Assembly (NCBI RefSeq): GCF_007971525.1
Contig: NZ_CP042437.1
Location: forward strand, 5,890,001-5,954,000
Reading direction: 5' to 3'
DNA from: Mucilaginibacter ginsenosidivorax
GTDB lineage: Bacteria; Bacteroidota; Bacteroidia; Sphingobacteriales; Sphingobacteriaceae
DNA length: 64,000 nt
Made by a program: the position numbers and the translations under genes. This document shows positions 1-9,197 of this stretch, in pieces; the first letter of the stretch is position 1; the number at the start of each line of letters is the position of its first letter. The notes below the pieces were generated by a model that saw only the letters and a list, made by a program, of their open reading frames with translations, made no database searches and was not told where the DNA came from.

Positions 1-1
1 T

Positions 2-235
2 AATGCAGGAATTATGCATCCGTTTATCAAGTTAAACCCTGTCACCCCCCGGGCGATAAAATCTCGCTTTGATGGATTGCTTAATAGGCCTGGATTAGCT
101 CCAAAAAGCGCCTATGATCCCACTGCGCCATTTTATTTAAACGCAACGAAAACTGTTGAATTGACCGAGATGGAATTTGCAAAAAGTTTTGCGATATACT
201 CAGACCAAGATGGGGCATTTTACGACAGGCAGTAA
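2..235 (+). CDS. possible 3' end of an unrecognised gene (partial)
   Basis: The frame is open from the first complete codon of the window to a stop at 233-235, so this may be the end of a gene that starts to the left. An ATG at 14 gives 73 residues. No domain, signal peptide or membrane segment is recognised. A second short frame overlaps it at 210-434, so one of the two, or both, may be spurious or the remains of a frameshifted gene. The function is unknown. Confidence 0.3.
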   Translation, partial: NAGIMHPFIKLNPVTPRAIKSRFDGLLNRPGLAPKSAYDPTAPFYLNATKTVELTEMEFAKSFAIYSDQDGAFYDRQ

Positions 236-662
236 AATGATCTCGTTTGAACGGAAAGAAAGAAAAATTACTTATCCGGCCATTTTGGCGACAGAGAAAG
301 TTTACAGGGGCCTTCTATTAGAAAATTCTGGGGCCGACATTACAAAAAGCCACTTCTGGACAGAACAAAAACAAAAGATCAGAAATATAGATAGTAAAGT
401 ATTTGGTTCAAACATGCTTTGGAACTTTCCATAAGTGGGTAAAAAACTCGTGTGGTTTTCGTGTATATACAAACTACCCAGAATTACAATAGCTTTTTCC
501 TGCCTGGAAAAAAACGCCATCCCTATGTAGAATAGGAAATAAAATTAATTCGTTAAAAGCGAAAATTAATAAACAGCTATATTGTATCAGGGTTTTTTAA
601 ACTTGCAATTGTCCTCAGAATATCGAAAAACTGGTTCGAACAAAATCCAGCCGGGTTCACTG

Positions 663-690
663 AAAAGCCTTCGAAAGAAGGCTTTTCTTA
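663..690 (+). terminator. intrinsic terminator hairpin
   Basis: A perfect 10-bp stem (AAAAGCCTTC at 663-672, GAAGGCTTTT at 677-686) has a GAAA tetraloop and is followed by a T-rich stretch. It has the form of a Rho-independent terminator. The gene it serves is not clear. Hairpins of this kind often follow tRNA genes in Bacteroidota, and only a tRNA-like remnant is visible upstream. Confidence 0.65.
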
Positions 691-764
691 TTTAATGCCT
701 TTTTACCCGCCATTTGCACAGTGGGCTTGGGGATAAAAGGTAAAGTTTCGATAAACTTTTATAC

Positions 765-772
765 TATATTTG
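765..772 (+). promoter_or_regulatory. putative -7 promoter box (TAnnTTTG)
   Basis: TATATTTG matches the Bacteroidota -7 consensus TAnnTTTG and lies 55 bases upstream of the dioxygenase start at 828. No convincing TTTG -33 box is seen at the usual spacing, so the call rests on the -7 box and its position. Confidence 0.35.
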
Positions 773-827
773 AACATCGAAAAGGCTGCCATAAACCTTA
801 AACGATAAGCTGAAAGTAAACCTACAC

Positions 828-1385
828 ATGATGCAACTCCGTGTTTTGACAAGTGATGTTTTCATAATTGAAGATTTTTGGACGCCGGAAGCGTGTGACG
901 ACTTTATTTTTAAAACTGAGGCGATAGGTTACGAGCCTGCAACCATTGAAACGGGGAGCGGACAAAAAGTTGTTACAGCGGTTCGTAATAACAATAGGGT
1001 TATTTATAAAGACGATGAGCTTGCCGGCATACTTTGGCAACAACTAAAGCCATTTGCACCTAACCAAATTGGGTATAGTAAAGCTGTTGGCTTAAATGAA
1101 CTTTTTAGATTTTATAAGTATCAGCCCGGTCAGGAATTTAAGCGCCACAGAGATCAAAGTTATATCAGAAATAATGGCGAAGCAAGCTACTATACCTTTA
1201 TGATTTATTTAAATGAAAATTATGAAGGAGGTGAGACGAATTTTGGTGATATAACTATTCAACCCAAAAAGGGATTGGCTCTCGTTTTCTTACACAATTT
1301 AGAACACGAAGGCAGGCCGGTAACAGAAGGTACAAAATACGTTTTGCGTACCGACATCATGTATCGCCTGGAGAATAAAGCTTGA
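828..1385 (+). CDS. 2OG-Fe(II) dioxygenase, prolyl 4-hydroxylase-like
   Basis: The 185-residue protein has the double-stranded beta-helix core of 2-oxoglutarate/Fe(II) oxygenases. The iron-binding HxD is H107-R-D109 in the HRD segment, the distal histidine is probably H160 (EHEG), and K170 in GTKYVL is the likely 2-oxoglutarate anchor, as in the P4Hc family. No signal peptide is seen, so it should act in the cytoplasm. It would hydroxylate a protein side chain or small substrate using O2 and 2-oxoglutarate; the substrate cannot be told. Two adjacent ATG codons (828 and 831) could serve as start. It stands alone before a NagD-type phosphatase, with an AT-rich gap between them. Confidence 0.85.
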   Translation: MMQLRVLTSDVFIIEDFWTPEACDDFIFKTEAIGYEPATIETGSGQKVVTAVRNNNRVIYKDDELAGILWQQLKPFAPNQIGYSKAVGLNELFRFYKYQPGQEFKRHRDQSYIRNNGEASYYTFMIYLNENYEGGETNFGDITIQPKKGLALVFLHNLEHEGRPVTEGTKYVLRTDIMYRLENKA

Positions 1386-1566
1386 CCGTTAAGTCAGCAA
1401 AGCAGGCCACAAAGGCAATTAATCTATATCACAAATTCTTTAGAAATTGAAGGCGCACGATATGTTGGAATGCTTTTCTAAAGTTTATTATATTAATAAA
1501 TTGTTAATAAATAAATAAAATTGTTATGTTATTTTTAATAAAATAATCACATTGTTATTAATATCG

Positions 1567-1574
1567 TATATTTG
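1567..1574 (+). promoter_or_regulatory. putative -7 promoter box (TAnnTTTG)
   Basis: TATATTTG matches the Bacteroidota -7 consensus and lies 50 bases upstream of the HAD phosphatase start at 1624, in a very AT-rich gap (1490-1623). A good -33 box is not evident. Confidence 0.35.
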
Positions 1575-1623
1575 AATATATGGAAGCCAGTCTTCTTACT
1601 ACTTATAATTAAAAAAATATAAT

Positions 1624-2412
1624 ATGAAACAAGGACTTTTAATCGATATGGATGGTGTTATCTATAGCGGTGAGGAACTGATATACGGTGCGGATAAATT
1701 TATCAAATATTTAATTGATAGTGATATCCCTTTTGCTTTTATGACCAACAATAGCCAGCGGACAAGCCTGGAAGTTGTACGTAAATTAAAGGGTTTGGGA
1801 ATTGAGGTGGAAGATAGGCATGTTTATACCAGTGCTATGGCTACCGGCAAGTTTTTGGGTGATCAAAGCCCTAACAGCACGGCCTATGTTTTAGGCGAAG
1901 GTGGTTTATTAAGCAGTTTGCATGAAAATGGCATTACGCTGGTAAATACCGATCCGGAGTTTGTTGTTTTGGGCGAAGGCCGCAATTTTACATTAGAAAT
2001 GGTTCAGCGCGCGGTAGACATGATTTTGGCGGGCGCCAAATTTATCACCACCAACCGCGATCCCTCCCCTAAAAAACCAGGATGGAACAATTTAGGCATT
2101 GCAGCAACTACCGCGATGATTGAAGAAGCCACAGGCCGAAAGGCTTTTGTTACCGGCAAACCAAGCCCGGTAATGATGCGGTCGGCCCGTAAATTCCTGG
2201 GGCTGGAAACAGCGGAAACCACGGTGATAGGCGATACAATGGAAACCGATATACAGGGAGGCGTGCAAATGGGTTATAAAACCATCCTGGTTTTGTCGGG
2301 GATCTCAACTAAAGACAGGCTTGCGCATTATGCATTTAAGCCGGATATGGTTGCAAGCTCGGTAGACGAAATCAAATTTCCGTTAAAATGGTGGGATAAA
2401 GTTCCCGGTTAA
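1624..2412 (+). CDS. HAD-IIA family hydrolase, NagD-like
   Basis: The 262-residue protein carries all four HAD motifs: the DMDGV nucleophile motif (D8 and D10), TNNS at 41-44, a lysine in the VTGKPSP segment near residue 180, and the acidic GDTMETD segment near residue 205. Together with the length and the internal C2-type cap, this is the NagD/4-nitrophenylphosphatase (HAD-IIA) pattern. Such enzymes hydrolyse small phosphorylated metabolites such as nucleoside monophosphates or sugar phosphates in the cytoplasm; the true substrate cannot be read from sequence. The ATG at 1624 follows an AT-rich promoter-like gap. The next gene is convergent. Confidence 0.88.
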   Translation: MKQGLLIDMDGVIYSGEELIYGADKFIKYLIDSDIPFAFMTNNSQRTSLEVVRKLKGLGIEVEDRHVYTSAMATGKFLGDQSPNSTAYVLGEGGLLSSLHENGITLVNTDPEFVVLGEGRNFTLEMVQRAVDMILAGAKFITTNRDPSPKKPGWNNLGIAATTAMIEEATGRKAFVTGKPSPVMMRSARKFLGLETAETTVIGDTMETDIQGGVQMGYKTILVLSGISTKDRLAHYAFKPDMVASSVDEIKFPLKWWDKVPG

Positions 2413-2568
2413 ATATTGGTGCACGCCGTCGGGGGCTTAATCATGACGCTCCCGATGCCTGCTTTTTGGGTAGCAATAACTAATATTTATGCTGCCGAAT
2501 TTGAAAAATTGGTGCCTGCCTTACCGCATTTCCGGATAAATCTGGCGGTAAGCGCAGGACTTTGTTTG

Positions 2569-3492
2569 TTAAATGATTTCCAGGTAATTTTCGATAACCT
2601 TATTGATTTCCAATTTATTTTTGGCGGTATCCCATTTTTCTTTTGCAGACTGGTCGGCCAGGTCAAAAAGCCTTTCGTATAGCAGCTTTCCATCTGTTTT
2701 TCCTTTTAGTTTTACCTGTGCATGTTGCGCATAAACATCGTCCCAAACCTGCCTTACAGATGTCCAGTAAGATTTCCGGGTTTTCCACCAGCTTTTAGCG
2801 TAATTAAATTTACTTTCATCTGCTTTGATAAATTCTTCGTAGCCCTTTTCGCGTACCAGTAATTTATCTTCGGTGGCAGAACGGATAATTTTCTGGTTAT
2901 CCTGCTCAAACATCCACCCGTTGGCGGTCAGGTAAATCCTGTTTCCTCTTCTGAGTACGTTATAATCGCTGCGCTTGGTAAATTCCCGGCGGGGCAGGGG
3001 GGCATCACATTCGCTGTGCCACTCATGCCTGCCATCAACATGTACCCAGGTTCCCAAGCTTTCATACCGTGGGCTGTCATCAACCTGGAATACTTTTTGC
3101 ACCCAGCGGCCTTTTACTTCGGCTGGTTTTAGGTTTACTTTTTTCCATGTGTTGTCCTTATCAAACGTTACCAGGTTATTTTCTTCATAAACCCAATCTT
3201 CGCGCCAATGCTTAATCACAGAAGTATCACCGGTAACCAGGATATGCTGGATCACGATCTTTTTGGGCGATTCTTCCTCAACCACTGCCCATTCATAACC
3301 AGAGGCATGGTATTTAGGATGATTTTTGTAAGCAGTATCAGGCGCGAAGGTTTCCGCGTAGTCAAAAGTTACTTTATAATAGCCGCCGAGCGACCGAATG
3401 GCCGCGCGGTCCTGTTCTGTTTTTGATTGCGCGTAAAGGGCGGCTGTAGCCTGTATCAGCAGGCCCAGTGTTAAACATATTTGTTTTTTCAT
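2569..3492 (-). CDS. DUF6607 family secreted protein of the heme locus
   Basis: The 307-residue protein starts with a Sec signal peptide (about residues 1-21, ending ALYAQ). It is rich in W, Y and charged residues and matches what I recall as DUF6607, a family commonly encoded beside HmuY and TonB receptors in Bacteroidota. No enzymatic motif is evident. It is the last of three genes on this strand (receptor, HmuY-like, this one), with a 53-base gap from the HmuY-like gene, so a role in heme or iron acquisition in the periplasm or outer membrane is inferred from context. The molecular function is unknown. Confidence 0.75.
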   Translation of the reverse strand: MKKQICLTLGLLIQATAALYAQSKTEQDRAAIRSLGGYYKVTFDYAETFAPDTAYKNHPKYHASGYEWAVVEEESPKKIVIQHILVTGDTSVIKHWREDWVYEENNLVTFDKDNTWKKVNLKPAEVKGRWVQKVFQVDDSPRYESLGTWVHVDGRHEWHSECDAPLPRREFTKRSDYNVLRRGNRIYLTANGWMFEQDNQKIIRSATEDKLLVREKGYEEFIKADESKFNYAKSWWKTRKSYWTSVRQVWDDVYAQHAQVKLKGKTDGKLLYERLFDLADQSAKEKWDTAKNKLEINKVIENYLEII

Positions 3493-3545
3493 GATGATTT
3501 GAAGTTGTTTTATTTGTCTCTTTTTGTAATTAGGGTGGCCTGTGG

Positions 3546-4154
3546 CTATTGTAAACTGGTTGTACCATCGCCCTGGTAAGCAAAACGGAAGGTATAATAG
3601 CGCGATGCGGGCCTGGTGGCAAGGTTGGCAAATTCGGCAGTTGTTGTGTTTGGGTTGCCCTTGTAATAGCTTATCATTTCAACCTTGGCATAATTACCCG
3701 CCGAAGTTTTAATTACGATGATCTTCCCTGGCACGGTAAGGATGGCATGCTGTGGCTCGGTGGTGGCCGTGTAGGTATACCATCCCGATATGGCTGGGGT
3801 ACCCGCTGCATCTGTTTTATAACCGGCCGTTGGCGCGGCAGCCAAAGTTTCAAAAGTGCTGCTTACTATCTGGGCCTGGGTGGTTCCGGTGCCTGATGTA
3901 CCGCCGTTTATAAATATGCTTGTCCCCTTAAATTTAATGTCCCATTTGGTAGTGGCCGTATCGGCGCCGGTAATTTGTGTGCCGGTTGAAAGGCTGTAAT
4001 AAACGTTAGTTGTTGAGCCGTCAAGATCGGTAACTGTTTTTGTGCTGAGCTTACTTACTGCAGGAGTGGCGTTGTCGCTGTTTTTACTGCATGATGATGC
4101 CAGTAAAATGATTGCACTGCTTAATGCCAATGATAAAGTTGTGAATTTGTTCAT
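3546..4154 (-). CDS. hmuY: HmuY-like heme-binding lipoprotein
   Basis: The 202-residue protein has a lipoprotein signal with lipobox LASSC (cysteine at about residue 22), so it should be anchored in the outer membrane. The segment TTKWDIKF followed by a glycine-rich FINGG stretch is typical of the HmuY family. HmuY proteins capture heme and hand it to the TonB-dependent receptor HmuR. The heme ligands of the Porphyromonas protein cannot be assigned here with confidence. The gene lies 36 bases downstream of a TonB receptor gene and before a DUF6607 gene, the usual HmuR-HmuY order, so co-transcription is likely. Confidence 0.8.
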   Translation of the reverse strand: MNKFTTLSLALSSAIILLASSCSKNSDNATPAVSKLSTKTVTDLDGSTTNVYYSLSTGTQITGADTATTKWDIKFKGTSIFINGGTSGTGTTQAQIVSSTFETLAAAPTAGYKTDAAGTPAISGWYTYTATTEPQHAILTVPGKIIVIKTSAGNYAKVEMISYYKGNPNTTTAEFANLATRPASRYYTFRFAYQGDGTTSLQ

Positions 4155-4190
4155 GTGTTTTATTATTTGAATGGTTATTTAATTTGTGTG

Positions 4191-6290
4191 TTATTTTTTA
4201 ATAAAATTATAGGCTATCCCGGCGTAGATAAGCCTGCCTGGCAGGTTAAGAATAACCTGGGCATCTTTATAATTCAGCAGGTTTTGGGCCGTAAGCTGTA
4301 CCCTGATGGCATCTTTTAGTAAAGGTTTGGATAGCGATGCGTTAACCAGCACGTATCCTTTGGTGTATTCGTCATCTCGGTTTACAATGCCGTTTCCATC
4401 GGTATCCTTATAGCCGTATCTGCCGCGATAGATTGCTCTTAAGGAAGCATTGATACCTGTTTTATTTTCCTGGTAGTTTACACGGATATTGTACGTGTAT
4501 TTTGACCGGCCGAGCAGACCGCCGTAATCACTTCTTTTAATAATTTTAGTAAGATTGGTTTCGGGGTCTTTGGTAAAAACCTTACCCGCAGCTATCTGAT
4601 CCAAAACCTCCTGGTCATATGCTTCCAGGTATTGAAAACCAGCCGCCACCTGTAACGACTTCAATACCTGGTAGCTCAGGTCGGTTTCAATACCCTGCGT
4701 ATAAACCTTATTGAGGTTGAAGTAGGAGAAAACAGATTGGCCGTTGGTTTTTATGGCTATGGCTGCTGTCTCTATCAGGTTGGTAATATTGTTACGGAAC
4801 AGGTTGGCTGTCCAATAAAGTTTTCCTGTGGGTTTGTACCGGTAACCCAAATTAAAGGCGGTGGAGCTTTCGGCATTTAAACTTTTCAGCGTAGCGGCAT
4901 CTATCAATATGGTTTCAATTTGACCGGCCTGTTGTAAGCGCTGTATACCTGCGCTCGCTTCTTCGTAACCAAAAACGCTGTAACCAACTTCGGCATTGGT
5001 AAAGTTTAAATAAAGCTGGCGAAAGTCGGGCGCCTTATACCCTTTACCAACTGAGCCTAATACCGTAAATTTTGGACTAAGCGTATAGCTTGCTGCCAGT
5101 TTGGGGCTTAATTGCGATTTGTAAACGCTGTGCAAATCATACCTGCCACCGGCAATAATATCCAGCTTTTTTACCGGCAGCCAGTCGACCTGGAAGTATC
5201 CATAGCCCGATGTGAACGATTGTAGTTTGGTGTACCGTGTAGCTTCAACCGTTTCATACTGGCCACCCGCCCCGGCGGTTAGTTTCAGGTTATCCTTTAA
5301 AGCGTAATCATTTTGCAGTTCGGCACGGTTAAAGGCCTGGTTAAAATAGGTCTGGTCATATACAGACTGGTCATCCTCATACCTTACATCCGATTTGGTT
5401 TTATAGGTTGAGCGGTAAAGTTGTAAGGTAGATAGTAGCTTATCGGTAAATCGATGAGTAATCACGGGAGCTATATTAAAATCTTTTTCGGTACCCGTAC
5501 CCGCAGCATAGCGGTTATCAACCAGGTACCTGCTATCCTGATCATTGGTATAATACCTTACCGAAAGTTTGATGGTTGTTCTATCATCTATTTTGTAATA
5601 TGATTTGCCATTAAGCGTATAGCCCGCGAAGGGGGAAACCGTAGGCAGGCCCGATGAAGGCTGCAATGTATAACCGCCGCTGCTGTAACGGTTGGCAAAG
5701 CCCGAAATATAGAACCGGTTATTTTTGTAGGCCGAATTTAAGCTAAGGTCTGCGGTATTATTGGTACCGTACCTAACTGCTGCCCCGCCCGATATTCCCT
5801 TCGCCGGATCGGCAGTAATGATATTTACAACCCCGGCCATCGCTTCGCTGCCGTACAGGGAAGATGTAGGGCCTTTTACAATTTCAATCCGGTCGATATT
5901 ATTAATGGGTATCCTGGAAAGCTCCAGGATACCCGTATTGCGGCCAATTAAAGGTAGCCCGTCTATTAAAATCATGGTATAGGCAGGATCAAAGCCCTGG
6001 ATTTGTATGCCCTGGCCGTGCGGGTCATCTAAAATGGTCATCCCGGTTTGCTCGGCCAAAATTTCGTTGAGCCTTACCAGTCCTTTCTTTTTTATCTCAT
6101 CGGCGGTAACGCGGGTAATTGGTATTGGCACCTGTTGCAGGCTTTTTTGGGTGCGGGTACCCGTGATTACAACTTCTTTCAGCTGCCTGGTGTTCGTTGT
6201 ATCCTTTGTTAATGTATCCGGCCCTTGCGCATAAGCTATCTTGATTGTAAATGACATAACTAAAACGCTAAGGATATATTTTATCTGCAT
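4191..6290 (-). CDS. TonB-dependent receptor, heme/HmuR type
   Basis: The 699-residue outer-membrane receptor has a signal peptide (about 1-21), a TonB-box-like region before LKEVVITGTR, and a plug domain to about residue 160. The plug includes DGLPLIGR, the IDRIEIVKGP segment and LYGSEAMAGVVNII. A 22-strand barrel follows and ends in a short aromatic tail (YNFIKK). There is no carboxypeptidase-like N-terminal extension, so it is a classical small-ligand receptor rather than SusC. The downstream HmuY-like gene points to heme as the ligand. The ATG at 6290 is followed at once by the signal peptide. The gene is divergent from an AraC regulator across a 97-base gap. Confidence 0.88.
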   Translation of the reverse strand: MQIKYILSVLVMSFTIKIAYAQGPDTLTKDTTNTRQLKEVVITGTRTQKSLQQVPIPITRVTADEIKKKGLVRLNEILAEQTGMTILDDPHGQGIQIQGFDPAYTMILIDGLPLIGRNTGILELSRIPINNIDRIEIVKGPTSSLYGSEAMAGVVNIITADPAKGISGGAAVRYGTNNTADLSLNSAYKNNRFYISGFANRYSSGGYTLQPSSGLPTVSPFAGYTLNGKSYYKIDDRTTIKLSVRYYTNDQDSRYLVDNRYAAGTGTEKDFNIAPVITHRFTDKLLSTLQLYRSTYKTKSDVRYEDDQSVYDQTYFNQAFNRAELQNDYALKDNLKLTAGAGGQYETVEATRYTKLQSFTSGYGYFQVDWLPVKKLDIIAGGRYDLHSVYKSQLSPKLAASYTLSPKFTVLGSVGKGYKAPDFRQLYLNFTNAEVGYSVFGYEEASAGIQRLQQAGQIETILIDAATLKSLNAESSTAFNLGYRYKPTGKLYWTANLFRNNITNLIETAAIAIKTNGQSVFSYFNLNKVYTQGIETDLSYQVLKSLQVAAGFQYLEAYDQEVLDQIAAGKVFTKDPETNLTKIIKRSDYGGLLGRSKYTYNIRVNYQENKTGINASLRAIYRGRYGYKDTDGNGIVNRDDEYTKGYVLVNASLSKPLLKDAIRVQLTAQNLLNYKDAQVILNLPGRLIYAGIAYNFIKK

Positions 6291-6387
6291 TTATTTAGAC
6301 TAATTAAAAATAATGATGCAAATTTGAAAGATTTCTTAGGTGTATGATAACGCCAGCGGGATTTTAACAAACGCTATACGGATTAAA

Positions 6388-7338
6388 ATGATCAGGATCA
6401 CTTCTGCCTTATCGGATGATTATGTTTACCAATTCAATACTCATACAAGGGAAAAAGCTGTATTTAACCAAACCGGGAGCTGGGGCAGTATCAGGATTGT
6501 AACCATAGAGTTGGCCAATATCCGCTTCTTTGTGGTTGATTTTGAGGGTAATAAAACATACCCGGTTACGGTGGAGGTTGACACCCAATGCCTGATGATG
6601 GTGTTTACTTTATCGGGACAATCTCAACCAGGTTTAGGGCGTCTGCCATTTTGTGAAGCAGAACATTGTTGCTTTTTTTCGCCTGGGCATCTAAAATTTA
6701 AGGCAGCCCTGCAGGGTAACTTGTTACTCTTCGTGGTTTGTTTCGTGGGCGATAGTTTAAAAAAGAGTATGCCGTTACCTATGAACCCCGGACAGTTGAA
6801 TTTACTTCAAACAAGCAGACCAACCACGCTGCAAATGAGTCAGGTTATTAGGGGTATAATGCGTAATATTGATAAAAAGGGGAATCATCATATTTATTTT
6901 GAAGCGAAGGCGCTGGAGTTACTTTTCCTTAAATTGGAACAGGTAGCGGCTTTAGCCGGCCAACCGGCCAAATCATTTTTAAAAATCCATGACCTGGATC
7001 GGATCTATCAGGCTAAAAGCATAGTGGAGGAAAATCTGTTAAATCCCTGTTCGCTGATTGAACTTGCGCATAAAGTAGGCCTTAACGATTTTAAACTAAA
7101 AAAAGGATTCAGAGAAGTTTTGGGGACAACGGTTTTTGGTTATTTGTACGACCTGCGGATGGACAAAGCAAAACTGCTTTTAAAAGACGGGAAACCGGTA
7201 AGGGAAGTAGCCTTTGAAGTAGGGTATAAAAACGCTCACCATTTTACAGCGGCATTCAAAAAAAAGTTTGGTTACCTGCCCAGCAAAATTAATAAGCTTT
7301 TAAGTTTGTTTGTTTTTCTGCTTTCGTTGATTGATTAA
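6388..7338 (+). CDS. AraC family transcriptional regulator
   Basis: The 316-residue regulator has a C-terminal double helix-turn-helix of the AraC type (about the last 100 residues, including VREVAFEVGYKNAHHFTAAF and KKFGYLPS). The N-terminal 200 residues form a divergent sensor part. ATG 6388 is preferred. The frame also opens 16 codons earlier at a GTG (6340), but that stretch is atypical for a start. It is divergent from the heme receptor operon, as PchR-type regulators are for iron or heme uptake genes, so control of that operon by iron or heme status is inferred. The short intergenic gap contains a CAAATTTG palindrome at 6319-6326, a weak operator candidate. Confidence 0.82.
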   Translation: MIRITSALSDDYVYQFNTHTREKAVFNQTGSWGSIRIVTIELANIRFFVVDFEGNKTYPVTVEVDTQCLMMVFTLSGQSQPGLGRLPFCEAEHCCFFSPGHLKFKAALQGNLLLFVVCFVGDSLKKSMPLPMNPGQLNLLQTSRPTTLQMSQVIRGIMRNIDKKGNHHIYFEAKALELLFLKLEQVAALAGQPAKSFLKIHDLDRIYQAKSIVEENLLNPCSLIELAHKVGLNDFKLKKGFREVLGTTVFGYLYDLRMDKAKLLLKDGKPVREVAFEVGYKNAHHFTAAFKKKFGYLPSKINKLLSLFVFLLSLID

Positions 7339-7494
7339 AGCTACATTTTCAGAACCTGCCTGTGGATACTCCGGAACATCGTTTTAAAGTACTCAAATTA
7401 CGTAGCTGCCGCATTGTGTTGACGTATTTATACGATTGTATATCTGTGCTTTAGGTAGGATATTTACTTCTGGTTTAATCATTTGATACATGTT

Positions 7495-8187
7495 ATGAAA
7501 AAATTAATCATCCTGCTGTTATGTACTGCTGTTGGCATGCATACAACCAGCGCGCAAACCTGCAACCAGTTCATCAACAATGTCGACGGCAAAAAACTTA
7601 GCTATATTAACCACGATGCCAGGGGACAGCAACAAATGACCGCGGTTTACACCAGCACCAAAAAAGATGCATCGACGGTGGCGGTGCATGCTGTTATCAG
7701 CGATCATAATGGCAAAGTTATGGGCACCGGCGACTCGGAGATGATTTGCAGCGGTAATGTTATCAAAATTGACATGAAATCGTTTATCCCTGCTGCCTCC
7801 ATGAAGCAATACGGCGATATACAGGTGAGCGGCGAAGCCAGGTACCTTACTTATCCGACCGATATTAAAACTGGGCAAACTCTTGATGATGGATCGGTAA
7901 CCATCAACATGAACAATGGCGGCGCAGCAAAAGGGGAGATGCAAATGGACATTGTTAACCGCAAAGTAGAAGCAACCGAGACAGTAACCACAGGCGCAGG
8001 TACTTTTGATTGCTTTAAAATAGCTTACGATGCTACGACCACGGTAAAGATGGCGGGCATCAGTATACCTTTCCGGATAAAAGTAACCGAGTGGTTTGCT
8101 CCAAAACTGGGGCGTTTTGTAAAGTCAGAAACCTATAATAAAAATAGTAAGCTGATGGGTACTATGACGCTGGAGTCCATCAACTAA
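7495..8187 (+). CDS. exported protein, TapB/DUF3108-like
   Basis: The protein is 230 residues from ATG 7495 and opens with a clear Sec signal peptide ending near TTSAQ. An in-frame TTG at 7483 would add four residues but would spoil the signal. The mature part is a beta-rich domain with a C-terminal segment EWFAPKLGRFVKSE. This resembles the TapB/DUF3108-like fold, where repeated strands end in a WF(A/S)P..G...K motif. Two cysteines flank the domain. No catalytic motif is visible. It seems to be a single-gene unit between the AraC and ChrB-AraC regulators. The function is unknown; a periplasmic location is likely. Confidence 0.65.
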   Translation: MKKLIILLLCTAVGMHTTSAQTCNQFINNVDGKKLSYINHDARGQQQMTAVYTSTKKDASTVAVHAVISDHNGKVMGTGDSEMICSGNVIKIDMKSFIPAASMKQYGDIQVSGEARYLTYPTDIKTGQTLDDGSVTINMNNGGAAKGEMQMDIVNRKVEATETVTTGAGTFDCFKIAYDATTTVKMAGISIPFRIKVTEWFAPKLGRFVKSETYNKNSKLMGTMTLESIN

Positions 8188-8351
8188 TCAAACATCAGCG
8201 GTACCTTTATTTTGCAGATGCAGCGAATAAGTATCAACCACTTTCTTTTCTGTTCTTGATGATTTGAACAAATTTGTTACGATTATATCCGGATAGTCGC
8301 CAGGGAATCTGTTGCTGTAAAAAGGATTAGATTTCTAACTTTGGTAACGAA

Positions 8352-9191
8352 ATGAAATGGATTACCCGCCAACATCCGAAGATTGACCGTATAGCCTGCC
8401 CCTGGCTTATTAAACGCTTTATTGACCCTGATGCCGAAATTATTTATGTACCGGTAGACCAGGTAATTTCGCAGGCCGCGACCTTGAACGCTATTCCCTT
8501 TGATATTCCGGGTGTGGAGTACACGCATTACGATGACCAGTGCAGCTTTGATTATTTTATAAAGAAACATCAGCTTAAGGATATCGCACTCGACCGTATA
8601 GCCGCCATTGTACGCGGTGCCGATACGGATAGGCATGATTTTGCCCCGCAGGCAGCGGGTTTGTCGGCTATTTTTTTAGGATTATCAAGAAACATCCCGG
8701 ACGACCACGAATTGCTGGAGCTGGGCATCAAAGTTTACGATGGTTTATACACCTGGGCTAAATACCTGTACGAGCAAAAACATATCCAGGAGCCTGTAGA
8801 ATTCATTTTACTGGAAGTTTTTAATAAATACCTGAAGCAGCAAGGCTCAAAAAAAGCGCCCGCGTGGGCAAAAGAGATCAAGGAGATGATCCAGGACCAA
8901 ATTGATACCAATATGAGCCTGAGCCTGCAACAGGTGTCAGAAGAACTGAAGATTAACCCGGCCTACCTGTCGCGGGAGTTTTCAAGGTACTTCGAAAATT
9001 TATCCTTCGGCGACTATATCCGTAAAATGCGTATCGAAAAGTCAATAAACCTGATGGAAACCACCGATTACTCATTAACAGAGATTGCTTACCTCACCGG
9101 ATTTTCGGACCAAAGCCATTTTAACCGGATATTTAAAAAGCAAATGGGGATGAGAGCGTCTGAATACAAAAAAAACCTGGTGAAAAAGTAA
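8352..9191 (+). CDS. ChrB-type sensor domain fused to AraC DNA-binding domain
   Basis: Residues 1-135 match the ChrB C-terminal domain of chromate resistance proteins. The segments DRIACPWLIKRFIDPDAE, QCSFDYF, AIVRGADTDR and LSRNIPDDHELLE are close to that family. Residues 173-275 are an AraC-type double helix-turn-helix (LSLQQVSEELKINPAYLSREF, then TEIAYLTGFSDQSHFNRIF). ChrB usually regulates or assists the chromate pump ChrA. Here no chrA is present, and the next genes are a TolC/RND/adaptor efflux operon starting 90 bases downstream. The protein is therefore inferred to sense an oxyanion or metal stress and switch on that pump. The ATG at 8352 is required for the intact ChrB domain. Confidence 0.85.
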   Translation: MKWITRQHPKIDRIACPWLIKRFIDPDAEIIYVPVDQVISQAATLNAIPFDIPGVEYTHYDDQCSFDYFIKKHQLKDIALDRIAAIVRGADTDRHDFAPQAAGLSAIFLGLSRNIPDDHELLELGIKVYDGLYTWAKYLYEQKHIQEPVEFILLEVFNKYLKQQGSKKAPAWAKEIKEMIQDQIDTNMSLSLQQVSEELKINPAYLSREFSRYFENLSFGDYIRKMRIEKSINLMETTDYSLTEIAYLTGFSDQSHFNRIFKKQMGMRASEYKKNLVKK

Positions 9192-9197
9192 AGCAGA

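Larger units (their letters stand above)
236..827. other. intergenic region without a recognised gene
   Basis: About 590 bases are AT-rich and hold only short overlapping frames without recognisable protein features. The region contains a hairpin terminator at 663-686. Just before it, at about 632-660, is a stretch with the look of a tRNA T-arm and acceptor end (GGTTCGAAC and CCGGGTTCAC), but no complete tRNA can be folded. A TATATTTG box lies at 765-772 ahead of the next gene. Confidence 0.5.

Noticed and set aside
2416..2682. 88-codon frame after the HAD gene on the plus strand
   Set aside because: It starts at a TTG and runs antisense over the end of the DUF6607 gene, which has a signal peptide and good protein character. 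It is a shadow frame.
7519..7944. 141-codon minus-strand frame inside the exported protein at 7495-8187
   Set aside because: It mirrors a gene with a clear signal peptide and conserved C-terminus and has no features of its own.
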